From NCBI RefSeq assembly GCF_030247195.1, contig NC_080672.1, positions 394,089,037 through 394,153,036 of the forward strand: DNA of 64,000 bases, given 5' to 3'. The translations under genes and the position numbers were made by a program. Shown piece by piece: positions 9,538 through 21,475 of the stretch (positions within the stretch are counted from its first letter, which is position 1; the number at the start of each line of letters is the position of its first letter). This stretch comes from Topomyia yanbarensis. Taxonomy: Eukaryota > Arthropoda > Insecta > Diptera > Culicidae. The notes under the pieces are model-generated. The model was not told the origin of the DNA. It was given only the letters and a program-made list of their open reading frames with translations, and ran no database searches.

Positions 9538-9945
9538 TGTGCTATATTTCTCTTTACTGGAGAACAATTTTGGTAAAAACCATTAGTGAAAAAATTGTTT
9601 AAAACCATCTTTGCGCGTGAATAGCACAAAATCTATAGCTATATTAGATATGGAATTTGCTTTTCGACTTCGTCTCATCAGAATTCGTTACTAACGTAGT
9701 GGCAATAGGAATAAGCTAGCGCCAAATTAATGCCAGCTCAAAAAAAAACGCGGTCGCGGTTTGTGTTCCAGTGCAAACCCCTAGTCAACCGTGATGTCCC
9801 ACAAGAAAAGGGGCTCATTTTAAGCTGATAAGAACTAATAAATTTTCGAATTTATTTGGTTTGGCTTAACAAGCCAATGCATGATACACTATGCTATATT
9901 TCTTCTTGGTGGAGAGCAATTTTCGTAAAAAACCATTTACTTTTC
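9538..9945 (-). mobile_element. Retrozyme-like unit with degenerate hammerhead
   Basis: One monomer is bounded by TGCTATATTTC at about 9540 and again at about 9892 (~353 bp), followed by the start of another. The order matches 8840-9184: GGTAAAAACC segments, hammerhead on the minus strand, GTGATGTCCC, then TTGGCTTAACAAGCC. The hammerhead core keeps CUGAUGA (9681-9675), stem II GAC-GAA-GUC (9674-9666) and GAAA (9665-9662). The cleavage triplet has drifted (GGCATTAAT instead of GCGUC), so this copy is probably inactive. Stem II differs from the 8.8-kb copies yet still pairs. Confidence 0.6.
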
Positions 9946-9956
9946 AATTTTACAAT

Positions 9957-10317
9957 TTTTAATTGTTTTTTTTTGCTATTTTATTCTTCTTAATTTTTCA
10001 TTTTATCATGCGCTTCGTTTTTTTTTTTTTCATTTTATTCTCTTTATAGATGACATTTTATTAATGTTCATCACATTTTCAATCAATTTAAACTATTTTT
10101 TTTTATTTTGTTTATTTTATCCATTTTTTTGTTGATTAAAATTGAGACAAGAAATAAATATAACAAATAAAATAACCCTTTTAAAAGGAATTTTAAAAAA
10201 TATATTGAGTAACACGAATAAAATATCATTTATAAAGAGAATAAAATAAAAAAAAGACAAGATAAAAAATAAATAAAATTAATTTAAAAAATAATAAAAA
10301 TTAAAGAGTGAATAAAA
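9957..10317. repeat. T-rich then A-rich low-complexity tract
   Basis: T-rich on the plus strand up to about 10135, then A-rich AAATAA-type sequence. It continues on the far side of the inserted TIR element (13321 on), so the tract existed before that insertion. No gene. Confidence 0.7.
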
Positions 10318-10753
10318 TACCGTAAACCGGGGTGACTTTGATCACTCGACACTCGTAGATCGATTATAAAACCAGAATAGTCTACCGAATCATTTTAATT
10401 TGAAATGGTTTTTACTCTAAACTTATAAAATACTGATTTGTTATACATTTTGAGTATATTGTTTGGTTTTTGTGTACAAAAACTACAAAAAACCGAAATT
10501 TGACTTTACCTGATTTTTACGAAGCTTCGTAAAGTGTCTATTTTTTATAAAACAAATAAATCTCAGATTTGAGCAAAAGTAATAAATTACAAGCGAGTTT
10601 TTGTTTTCCTTTAGATTGGGATATGCCAAATTTAGTTTTAAGAGTTTGTTTATTTTTAATACATTTTTTGTGAAATTTCAATTATTTCAAAAAATTTTAA
10701 GTTAAAATTCGCAACATTTTTTTTATTGTTCAATATTCCAACATGTTAAAATG

Positions 10754-12830
10754 ACCCTCTCGCAGGTTGATGGGATTGACGGTATTGTAAACATCATCAA
10801 GCCACAATATATTCAATAGAGTTATCTAAATATAAGGACCTTCGCTCTTTTTAGTTTTTATTTGCACCAAGTTCTACTACGAGAGGTTAATTAGTTCTCA
10901 TGTTAATAATCCACCAAACATTATGACTACTGAGGACTTGATTTATATAAGAAGCCCGCTTCAAGATGTTGATTACAATACGCCTCGATAGTGGTGTGTC
11001 GGGGAGGCCGGGAGGGCTGATATGAGCCTTTTGTCTGTTCTATACCTTTCCTCTATTCACCAGCTCATAACCAACAATCAACCAGTAACAAATAGATAAT
11101 TGAGAAAGGATGTGCTATGTGTGGTGATTGGCTATTCAAGTATTAGTAGTGTATGAAGTACTAATGTATGTCTCATGTGATGATCATAACTTCAGCTGTA
11201 TCTTGTACCTATCTAATCTATTACGTCTCTCATATATTGTCTTTTATTTCTTCTTTTCGAGTCCTATACTTATACACCCGCCTTCAGCTGGGTCAACAAA
11301 GGTGGTGATAGTGAACGTCTTAACACTCACACATTCTCAAACGCGGTCTCAGCGGGAACCTACAAAAATGCCATCGTGCACGTGATTACGAATCGGTCAA
11401 GTCCGAAAGTCTATCCTTGATCCTAGAAGCCTAGGTCCATGCCTTCAGCTGGACCAATTAAGAAAATACGCCCGTACCTATTAGACAACACGTCTCATGG
11501 CGACATGACCGGGAACCCTATCGATATAAACGATCCCACTCTCTGCCAGAATTCAAACCGCGCACTGAAAATTTAATATCAGACTCACGGTTCGCGCAAC
11601 CATTCAAGAACACACGTTACAAAATCACGTCAGCGCACAAACGTTAGAGCCCCTCGCGATTTTCCAAGCAACCTACGAACTCGCAAACATGATTACACCC
11701 CGGTGATAAGGTGAAAATCTCAGCACTCATAAACTTACCAACACGATCTCAAGTGTCAACCTACAAACTCCTGCGCTCGCGCCATCATGAATCGGGATCG
11801 TCCGGAAGTATATATCCTCGGTACAAACAATCTAGGTCCTTGTTAATTATTAAAAAAATAATAAAATTGAAAGTTAACTACCATATCCACTAGACAAAAC
11901 GTTCCATGGCGACATGATCGGAAACTCTAGTGATATGAGGTAACTCTCTCCCTGTCAGAATGTGATCCGTACAGCGAAAACTAAAGATCAGAATGACGGT
12001 CCGCGAATATATGAATCGCCGCAGGGTTTCAAAATCGAATTTATACACGCGAAGTCACATACACGCGAGCACACGCGACAAACACGACGAACATACGTCA
12101 ACATACGAACGCTTAAGCCCTTCGCGATCATCTACGCACACCTATGCCCGCGATCGCGTAAACTTGATAACACTGCGACAATTGTGTGAACGTTTTAGTA
12201 CTTACGAAGTTACAAACGCGATCTCAAACGCCAACCCGCAAATGCGCGATCATGAATCGGTCACGTCCGGAAATCTTTAACCTTTATTCTAGCAATTTAG
12301 GTCCATACATTCAGTTGGACCAATCAAAAAAAAATGAAGCTCATATCCACTAGACCACGCGTTCTACGACGACATGATTGGGAACTCTAGTGATATGGAA
12401 GAACCCACTTCCTTCTGGAATCTGAACCGTACCCAAAAAATTAAGTATCAGATTCACGGTCCGCGCGCGATCATTCTAGAACACACGCGAATATGCGAAA
12501 GGCACACGGTTATGAAATAGAATTTATGCACGCGAAGTTACACGTTAGCACACGCGACATACAAACGCACACGCGATCGAGCACATTAACGTACAAATGT
12601 TCGAGCCCTTCGCGATGATACACGCGATCGCGAGTCCCTACGCCCGCACATGCCTGAACCGTACAATGAATATCACATTCAGAATCACGGCCCGCTACAA
12701 TTGGCCTATTGCAGTGTTTTATTGGGCGACATTGCCTGTCTCGTCTGCAAATTGTAGTATGTGATTCTGACGGGGAGCCCTTCCGAGAACCTAGCTCTAC
12801 AGGTCCAGTAGGACAACTCTCGAAAAAAAA
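10754..12830 (+). mobile_element. Composite retroposon, complete copy A
   Basis: A 2.08-kb non-coding element flanked by a perfect 22-bp target duplication (10732-10753 and 12831-12852, AATATTCCAACATGTTAAAA then TG) and ending in an A-run. This indicates target-primed reverse transcription by a LINE machinery. Order: head CCCTCTCGCAGGTTGATGGG; a ~700-bp unique leader; three body units marked by GCGACATGA(C/T)(C/T)GG and GTGATATG at about 11499, 11908 and 12369; and a 3' end that folds into a hairpin (12680-12769). Near-identical to 46476-48530. Short frames (for example 11128-11385, 11993-12280) show no domain. No tRNA-type A/B box was found at the head. Confidence 0.85.
12680..12769 (+). other. 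3'-terminal stem-loop of the retroposon
   Basis: CAGAATCAC (12680-12688) pairs with GTGATTCTG (12761-12769), and CTACAATTG (12695-12703) pairs with CAATTGTAG, the latter interrupted by one extra A (12748-12757). The arrangement recurs near the 3' end of the copies ending at 21455, 31232, 48530 and 53548. It may be the structure recognised by a LINE reverse transcriptase. Confidence 0.55.
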
Positions 12831-13320
12831 AATATTCCAACATGTTAAAATGGATGACACTTTTTGTACATTGATAAAACACTAAAAACAATTTTAGTAG
12901 TTTTAAAGGTTTTCAGAATTTTTTATTCAAGTTGAAAAAAATTATACGAATTTTGGTTACTCAAATTTTACAGTACATTGAAATACTTTGTATAGTACTA
13001 ATTAACATCTATTTAACAATGAGTATCCTTCCAGAATTAGTTTAAACAATCATTGGAATGAAAAACATTGACATCAATAACTTAATGTGGGTGAACATGC
13101 AGGTTATCAAAGTCACCCCGGAACACGAAAACGGACTTCAACTTGAAATCATATTTGTAAAAATAGCTGTAGACGGACCATTTTAGATAAAAGCAACCCA
13201 TCTTGTTCTCAATACATCAGTACATGGTTTAAAAATATTAAACTTGAAAAAAAGATGTTGCGTCTAAAAATATGTAATGATTACTTCGAAAAGTGATCAA
13301 TGTCACGCCGGTTTACGGTA

Positions 13321-14760
13321 TATGAATTGAAAAATGTAATGGGAAAAGAAATTGAATAACATAAATCAAATGAGTAATAGTACGAATAGACTTAATGAAA
13401 TGGATATTATTAATAAATTAATAAAACAATTAAAATAATTACGAATGAACCGCAAACATGAATTAAATTACAGGATAAAATGAAATGCAAAAAAAAATAA
13501 AAAAACCTGAACAATATACTTCCGAGTCTTGTACGAAGAAAACCTCGATAAAAAAAATAGATTGTAAAATTCAATCAAATGTAAATGAAATTAAAAAAGT
13601 AATAAAATGAAATGAAATAAAATGATTGGAAATAATTGAAACATATTAAAATAACAAAATGGTTTAAGAAGAAAATAGTAAAATTTAAATGAAAAAAATA
13701 ATAAATTAGCAGAAGAATAATAAAATCAAATCAAAGAAATAAATAATATGCCCGAAACAAATAAAATAAAAAAAATCGATAAATGAAAAACGAAAGTAAA
13801 ATAAATAAAAGGAACGAAATAAATGAAATAACTAAAATAAAATTTAAAAAGGACTAAATTATATTATATGAATGAATTAAATAAATGAAGTAACCAAAAC
13901 TAATTAAATGAATAAAATGAATTAAATACAATAAATTCAATGAATAAATAGAATAAATGGAACAAAATGGATGAAATGACAAGTTCAATAAAAAAATGAA
14001 CGAAATGAGTACAACGAACAAGGTGAATAAATTAATTGATACAACTCACAAAACAAAACGAATAAAAGTGATATAATGAAATGAAACAATTAAGATTAAC
14101 ATTGCAAACAAATCTATGAAATGCACAAAATGTAAATAAAGAATGCAGAGCCATGAAATAAAAATAATAAAATGTTCACTGAAATAAAAAATAAAAATAA
14201 AATTTATGGAATAAACAGAAGGAAGTTAATGAATTGAATAAACAAAATGATTAGAATTATTACCCAATGTTGGTGAAATATTACAGTTGTCGATAGAATA
14301 AAGTTAATAAAATTAGTAAAACAAATAAAATTTATAAAATAAGTTACGCTGTAAATATGTACGCAATGAATGAAATGAACACTATGAATTAAATAGTTGT
14401 AATTAAAAAAAAAATGATACAAAATATTAAGTAATTAAAATAAAGGAAAGAAATGAATAAGTATAACAAACTGAATAAAATAATGGAAACCAATGCAATG
14501 AAAAAATTACTAAAGCGAAGTGATTTTCTAAAATACTTCAAATGAATATAATGAAGAAAATAAATAACATCTTTAATAGAAATAGAATACAATGTATAAT
14601 ATTTACGAAATTGAATAAATGTATAAAAAAATAAAGTGAACGAAATAGATTGAATGAATGAAATAAAATGAATCAAATATAACAATTAAATTGCATAAAC
14701 TGAAAAAAACTAAGTATGAAGAATGAAATTGCAAACGTTAGTAAATACATAAAAAGAATA
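13321..14760 (+). repeat. A-rich (AAATG/AAATA)n-like low-complexity tract
   Basis: About 1.4 kb built of degenerate AAATGAA, AATAAA and AAATA words. T and especially C are strongly depleted on this strand. It resumes the tract interrupted by the TIR element at 10320-13318 and is followed at 14860-14950 by a T-rich mirror. Minus-strand frames of 70-100 codons rich in Phe, Ile, Leu and Tyr (14204-14422, 14389-14685) are translations of this composition, not genes. Confidence 0.75.
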
Positions 14761-15024
14761 AGATGAATTCAAGAACCATGCTTGTGAATTTCCTATTCCT
14801 ATTATTTGAAGGTTGGTTTATCAACACCTGAAGAAGTGATCAATTTAATTCATTTTTAGAAATTTATTTATAATCTTTACTTCATTTTTTTAATTTTTTT
14901 TTCCTTTTCTTTGTATTATTTTTTATTCTTTACATTGGATTTTTTTTAGCAGGAGTCGACATTCTACGTATCGCGCAATGAATGCGCTATTTGTGGTGTG
15001 AGAAATATCAATTTAATCAACCTA
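14761..15024. other. T-rich spacer, no gene seen
   Basis: Short unassigned stretch with a T-rich run at 14860-14950 next to MITE M2 copy 2. Confidence 0.4.
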
Positions 15025-15347
15025 GGGATCATCCATAAATAACGTAGCATTTTTTGAGTGATTTTTAACACTCCCGTCCCCCATCGTAGCATTTCGTCAC
15101 AAACCTCTAAGTACCCCGCCCCCCCTGGTAATTACGTAGCTTGGCGGTAACCCTACCCCCCTAAAAATATAAAAAAATAATGTTAGATGAAATGAGTAAG
15201 GTTGTCGTGACATCAGGTCAACCCCTATTCCCTTTAAAAAAGCTACGTAGCATGACATGACCCCCTACCCCCCTGTCGTCACACATCATCACAAAATACA
15301 AAACTCCCCCTCCCCCATATAATGCTACGTCGTTTATGGATGGTCCC
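15025..15347. mobile_element. MITE family M2, copy 2
   Basis: 323 bp with ends GGGATCATCCATAAATAACG and the complementary CGTTTATGGATGGTCCC. The flanking triplet CTA (15022-15024, 15348-15350) may be a 3-bp target duplication. Same family as 3977-4328, including the CCCCC-rich subterminal parts. Confidence 0.8.
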
Positions 15348-15350
15348 CTA

Positions 15351-18125
15351 GCAGTGAGATGAGGTTGATTGAATCGAGTTTTTATAAATAAATAACAATT
15401 TTTCAGAAAATTGATTAATGTTAAAAAATCATGTGTTTTTCTTATCATATTTTATTTTTTCATGTTTTTTTATTTTTCTAGTATTTAGTGAAAATTTTTG
15501 CAGCAATACGAATTTCCCTGCATTGTCGACGTCCCCCATATATATTGTCAAATTGGCATATTTAAAGATGATAATTTCTTGAAACATTTTTTTCGTTTTA
15601 TTTGTTTTCATTGAATTATTAAGCTATTTTATCATAAAATAAACGATGAAATATAAAATAAACGATGAATGATAAACTGGCCCAGTTGTCAAAATGTCCT
15701 TTAGATCTTTCTTAGCGATTAATGCTTCAAAATTGAAAAAAAAACCCTTACGTCCAGCAATATTCATTATCACTGAGTCGGTGGCCTTCCATTAAGTCGG
15801 TATTTTCTCCTCTTTTCCCGAAAAATCGGTGACACTGTAATTTAACTCTCGGCAAACATAATTAGAAAGGTACGCAACATCATCACTAGGTGAGCTTGCG
15901 CATGGATTAGTTCGAATAGAGTCAAGTAAATATTGTTTTGTTATTCAATGAACACGCACAAACAACAAATCCGGCCAACATGCTGCCACCGGCGAAGGGG
16001 GAACGGAAGAAAGCGAAACCGGCTTCGATCCGAAAATCCCTAACCGTAGTAAATCCCAACCACTCTGAGGCCCCTCAGAGACGCCGCCACCACCAAGGTT
16101 GATGAAAACCACGACGACAGCAAATAATGGGCGCCGTGCGATTGGCAGTTCCTGCCTAATTTGTTCATATTTATGCGGCTATTAGACACTGCCAGATCTG
16201 GTAGTAAACGTGCGGATTTACATAAGTCCACACAATTTACGGCGAAAGCGTGGACAGTTTGGTGATCTTTGCATAACTGATTGAGATTGACTTTTGAGTT
16301 GTCTCAACGCGAAAATACGGTCAGAACTATTTACGGGAAGTATTTGATTTACTAATGTAAAAAGTAAAATACATTGTAGCCACCAAGGAGAAGGGGGGAT
16401 AATATCGTTGGATTAGATAAGCAAACATCTCAGCTGAGCTGCACACTTCCTAGTACTTTGCACACGACTGTTTGCTGTGCAAGCAGGAAGCGAATCAACC
16501 ACGCTTGTAAAGTTATTTTTCTTTTTCAATTTTCCACCATAATTGATTTTAAACCCGAAGAAGGGCCCTCGGAAGATGTGCTGAATCTCATGTATCGAAA
16601 GCATCTCCGCACCTGAGATAGGTATGTATTCCATGGGCCGGGGTTGATTCGAGTAATCAGGAGAAGGCAAACGAACAAACAAACACCCGACAATCAAACT
16701 CTGCACACAATCGTACGGATCACGAAATGTTTTAATGTAATCAATGAAGTGGATAAGCCACTTGTTGTTGTTCCTCATTCACACAGACCTGCAGAACAAG
16801 TCTCGGATTTGAAGATAAAACTGCCGTCGGCTGTGCATCAATCAAAGTGATAAAGGAAATGAAAGTGCACTCTTACACCGTAATATTATGATGATGATGA
16901 TATTGGTTTAGATATCCAGTACGGAAAGTCTCTCGTTCAATCTGACTAATCTTAGAATCTAGCGTTGATTGGTACGTTGTTCCGGGGAGTTGGAGTTTCA
17001 GCAGACTTTACTGCCAACGACCGACCGACCGCGATCGATGTGACAGTGGGTGATGATGGTGTGGAACCGCCGTGTTTACATAGATTGGATACATGATACC
17101 GGGCGTCTGACTGAGTGACTGACTGACTAAATGAGCTGTGTGACGTTCACGTTTACTGCATCGGCGGTGGCGGTTTCTTGAACAGGTTCCGCAACATTGT
17201 TGTTTGTTGTGAGCAAAAACTCACAGCGCGCAGTAGGTTAGTGGTGTTGGTCTGATGCAATGTGGCGCTGATCGTGGTTTGGATGGGTGATTTTAGATAC
17301 TTATTTCATTGCATATGAAGTCAGTAGTATTTTAATTTAATCATTTTGTGCATAAAGAGCAGTAAGTTGTGAAATTTGCATTTCAACTTTGGTTCATCAG
17401 TATCGTGGTAGATTGTAACCAGAAAGTAACTGATCCAAAAAATGGAAACTTATGTTCACAATAAAACCACCGATAATTTTCGCCACATTAAAAGATCGAA
17501 AATCTATTTCAGTTGGTAAAGCCCCAACTTTTATAGTAAATATATTCATCAAAAAACACATTTGTCATCTCGTGCCCACAGGGGGGCAAAATGAGCACAC
17601 TTACTAATTCATCCAATTTGCGCTAGCCGTCGCATAAATCATAATTCTCCCGTCGTTTTTTCTGCTGTCCCAGCATAAGTACAAACCTGCTGGATACGAC
17701 GAACGACGACTGTGTCTTACAGCGTCTGCCACATCTTGAATCAATTTTTTAAAGTCGAACCAAATTCGCTGTATCTGTGAACGACATACGATCATTTCCT
17801 ACACACGAGTTTGCCATGAGTCGGAGACGGAAAAGAGACAACAGTAGCGTAAGAAACTGTCGTCAATGACCGAAATGTCACTGAACGGCACAATTAAAAT
17901 CAATTAGAAAATTTGCATGCCACGTACAGTTTGAGGGATTCAACCCGCGTAGAGGGACGATAGATGTTGGATCGTTCTGGGCTCGTTGGGTTGTTTCAGA
18001 CGCAGGTTTAATGGGTTCGAAAGAAGGAATTTTGACTTAGGCAATACATTAAATTGTATCTGGATGCCTTTTCGCTATTTTTTTTAATCACGGGTTTCTT
18101 ACAATAATATCTTTATTATTATGTT
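15351..18125. other. Mostly non-repetitive DNA; no gene seen
   Basis: This includes a more G+C-rich, apparently unique segment (about 15950-17950) with features such as CTGCCACCGGCGAAGG, GGCGGTGGCGG and GACTGACTGACT. The longest frame (16413-16778 minus, 121 codons) has no recognisable domain. The 18-bp text CTGAGTCGGTGGCCTTCC near 15775 recurs near 55358, so at least that part is a dispersed repeat. It could be intron or flanking DNA of a host gene outside the window. Confidence 0.4.
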
Positions 18126-18129
18126 ACAT

Positions 18130-18365
18130 TTAGGAGAAAATTGTTTGAAACCCCCTTTGCGTGTGAAGAACACAAAGCCTATAACTAACTGTGGAATTTG
18201 CGTATCGACTTCGTCTCATCAGAATCCAACACTAACGTAGTGACAGGAATAAGCTAGCGCCGGGGTGACGCTAGCCACAAAAAAAACGAACAAACTAATT
18301 GTGTTTCTAAGCAAACCCCTAGTCCTGCGTGATGTCCCGCAAGAAAAGGTGTTCATTAATTCTCA
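18130..18365 (-). mobile_element. Retrozyme-like partial unit with hammerhead
   Basis: A partial monomer of the family at 8840-9400, containing the hammerhead (18198-18271, minus) and the GCGTGATGTCCCGCAAGAAA block. In the hammerhead, stem III GCG/CGC, GUC (18269-18267), stem I with two mismatches, CUGAUGA (18222-18216) and stem II GAC-GAA-GUC are kept. GAAA has become GAUA, a change expected to abolish activity. Confidence 0.6.
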
Positions 18366-18469
18366 CCAACTTCAGTATACGAGTTGTACGTCTATCTAAC
18401 CTTTGCTGAATGTATGTCAAATTAATCTTATGTTTCTTCTTTTGCTGTTTTTTTTTCTGGGCAACACTT

Positions 18470-19545
18470 TAAAGCACGCATATGCGCGAAATTACAAACG
18501 CGCCAGAATATGTTACATGCAAACGCTCAAGTGATAAAAAGAACGCGAACAATATAAACGCTCGAGACCTTCGCGTTAATACAAACTCGGTCGCAAAGGC
18601 GATGATTCACGCATCACTACACCCACGATCTCGCAATTATATAAACGTCCCGGTGATTAAATCAACGTTAGCACCTACGAAGCTATAAACAAACATACAT
18701 GCAAACATACTCGTCCCGGAACTCTCACTCTAAAATACGGAGCTTATATACTTTATACAACAAATCTCAGCGCGTCATAGTTGTAGATCCCGGTGAGGTG
18801 GGGAACTCACTTTCTTACTTCATTTGAACCGACCTACACTCAAAATTACTAATCAGAATAACGGCTCGCGCAAACATTCAAGAGCCTATGTGATTATGTA
18901 AATTGCTACACGATTGTATAAACGAATGCAAACCTGCGCAGGTATAAACACGCAAGCATACGCGACATACACGATCAACATAGAAACACTCGTGTCCTTC
19001 TCGATAATGCAAATCTGGTCATGCATGCGATCACGTTATGGCGATTAGTTGCGCACTCCTACGCTCGCGATATCGCATACATAGAAACGGTAATCAAGTC
19101 AAGATGTTAGCACTTAATTTTTAAACATCGTCGCAAGTGCGTTTATACCAACGCCCGTATCAACGCAAACACGAATCGGTCTCGTCCGGAATCCTCTATT
19201 TCTGACCTGGGCTGCTAGTCCATGCCTTCAATGTTTCAGAAGGGCCAGATACTTTAGTGATACAGGGGAACTCAAAATCTGAACCGTACACTAAAATTCT
19301 CGGTAATATGTGAGAGGTCACACGGGTATAAAAATGAATTTGTGCACGTGAAGTTACGACACACGCCCCACACATACACCCACGTGATCATACTCGTTAG
19401 CATACAAACGCTCGAGTCCTGCACGATAATACAACCCTGGTCACAAATTCGAACATCCGATTGCGATTATTCACGCAAAACGACGCACAGTGATCACCTT
19501 TCATACAAAAGTCGGTTAAAACCTCAAACCGAATTTGATGAAAAC
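18470..19545 (+). mobile_element. Composite retroposon, body fragment
   Basis: Body motifs of the family run through this stretch: CTCGAGACCTTCGCG, GATCCCGGTGAGGTGGGGAA, TACACTCAAAATTACTAATCAGA, GGCTCGCGCAAACATTCAAG and CGACATACACGATCAACATA. The copy is more diverged than copies A and B and lacks both head and A-tail. At least two body units are visible. Confidence 0.65.
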
Positions 19546-20475
19546 ATCAAATTAGGTTAATTTTCTGACGCTGAATTCATATTTGATGTTAATTTTTCAT
19601 TTCTTTTTTTTCTCAAAATTTTGTCGCTTCGGAAATTCAATATTTCAGTGCACTATTTATGAAACTTCATTTTCAAAAAGTTAAGTTTAGTGAATTTTGA
19701 ACAGAGTAAATTTTTTTACAACTGTTGATATCTATAAATTCTTTTTTTACATTTTGAAGACATTCAATTAGCTAGAGATTACCGGGTTGAAAAAGTAATA
19801 TTGAGCAAGGATGTGAAGAATACTGATCGGGAAACTAGAAGTGGCAGGGTGATTAGAAATAGGCTTAATATCCTTCAGGCTTAACTTTTGTCTTCTGTTG
19901 GTGGGGGTCGAGCCTAGGCAGCATAACTACGAATCACTCAAGTTCACCAACATGCCTCCTGGTAAAGACAGATTTGTCTGTCTTTACCGTGAGAAGCCTA
20001 GGTAATCAAACACTACCATTCGTCTCCTTCTGACATATCATGAAAAATCACCTTTTTCATACCTCGGGGCAGAAAGGGGCAAAACAAGACATTCATTTTC
20101 GGAAAGTACAATTTGAATATTGTAACTGTAATTTAATGCTTGAATTATTATTTGTTCTCTATGTCTGAGCGAGAAGAAATGCTTTTATCGACTGAATCGA
20201 ATGGCACGTATAAGTGCAGCGAATAACCTTTCAAATAAAACCAGTTCGTGCCTAATCAAAATGTTATCTAAAAAGATATATTCATTTGAATAGCATTAGT
20301 TTGAATACCATTTTTTTATGAATTTATCATCTATTTCACCTTAAAAGTTATGTAAAAAATCTATTCAACATGTTTATAAACAGAGAAAAAATGAAATAAT
20401 GAAAAACTAAGAAAATAGAGGTTTTGTCCAGCTAGGCGACACTGTGTGACGCCAGCGATCCGGCAAACATAAAAA
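19546..20475. other. Spacer between retroposon copies; no gene seen
   Basis: Unassigned A+T-rich DNA. A perfect 12-bp hairpin with a 4-base loop sits at 19962-19989 (GGTAAAGACAGA paired with TCTGTCTTTACC). Confidence 0.4.
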
Positions 20476-21455
20476 ACCCTATGTTATCAAGTGAACGTTT
20501 CAACACATATAATTTATAAACGCAGTATCAAGTACGATTATACAAACGCGCATCATGAATCGGTCGCGCCCTGAAGCCACTACCTTTGGTCCTAGCGCCC
20601 TACGCCCATACCTGTAGTTTTAGCATCTGAGCTGTAAAATTAGAATTAAATATCAGACTCGCGGTCCTCGTGAAAATTCAAGAATCCATAAGAATATGTA
20701 AATAACAACGCGGTAGATCAATCGAATTTGTACACGCGAAGTTGCATACACTCTAGCACACACGACATACAAACGCCCACGTGATCAAGCACGTTAACAT
20801 ACAATCTCTCGAATCCTTCGCGATCATCCTCGTGCACTTTGGTTCACTTATAAACTTATGAACGCGCTCAAGCGTGAACGTATAAACGCCCGTGCTCACG
20901 CGATCATGAATCGGTCAAGTGCGGAAGTCCGCAGCTTCGGCCCTAGAAATCTAGGTACAGGCCTTCAGTTAGCATAATCTAATAAAAAAATGACGCTGAT
21001 ATACACTAGAAAACGTGTGTTAGTGATATGGGGGAACTCAGTCTCTTCTAACATCAGAACCGTACACTGAAAATTAATTTTCAGATTCACAATCCGCGCG
21101 ATTATTCAACAACACACGCGAATATGCGAATGACCAAACTGTTATAGAATCGAATTCATACTCGCGAATTTACATACACGCTAGCACATGCGACATACAA
21201 ACGCCCACGCGATCGAACGCACAAACGCTCGAGCGCTGCGCGATGATATACGCGATCGTGACGTCCCTATGCCCACACATCTGAGCGGGAAGCTTAATAA
21301 TACAATCAGAATCACGACTCGCTGCAATTGGCCTTAAGTAGTGTTTTATTGGGCGAAATTTGTGGTTTCGTCTGCAATTGTAGTCAGTGATTCTGACTAG
21401 GAGCCCTTTCGCGAACCCAGCTCTAGTTCCAATAGGACAACTCTCGGAAAAAATA
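20476..21455 (+). mobile_element. Composite retroposon, 3' half
   Basis: Two body units (TATCAGACTCGCGGTCC near 20655 and TTCAGATTCACAATCCGCGC near 21080) are followed by the family 3' end. That end contains CAGAATCACGACTCGCTGCAA, the paired CAATTGTAG...GTGATTCTGAC strand, and a terminal ACAACTCTCGG plus short A-run. It is 5'-truncated, as is common for LINE-driven insertion. Confidence 0.7.
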
Positions 21456-21475
21456 AAGCGTAATCAAATAAATTC

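Larger units (their letters stand above)
10320..13318. mobile_element. TA-flanked TIR element holding a retroposon
   Basis: The left end CCGTAAACCGGGGTGACTTT and the right end (complement CCGTAAACCGGCGTGACATT) form ~27-bp inverted repeats with two mismatches, both flanked by TA (10318-10319, 13319-13320). A subterminal ATCAAAGTCACCCCGG motif recurs at about 13108. Without the nested retroposon (10754-12830 plus one target duplication) it would be about 0.9 kb, like the 944-bp element at 41770-42713. That one also has GGGG-containing ends, internal end-motif repeats and a TA target. No transposase is seen here. Confidence 0.75.

Noticed and set aside
9661..9740. Third active hammerhead
   Set aside because: CUGAUGA, stem II and GAAA are intact, but the cleavage triplet and stem III strand are not recognisable, so it is listed only as a degenerate copy.
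11128..12280. Frames conserved between copies A and B (for example starting MAIQVLVV...) as retroposon proteins
   Set aside because: They are shared only because the DNA copies are near-identical; they are absent in older copies and show no domain.
10320..13318. Autonomous transposon with its own transposase
   Set aside because: After removing the nested retroposon only about 0.9 kb remains and no transposase motif was found.
14204..14685. Phe/Ile-rich minus-strand frames as membrane proteins
   Set aside because: They are the translation of an A-rich low-complexity tract; the hydrophobicity follows from base composition.
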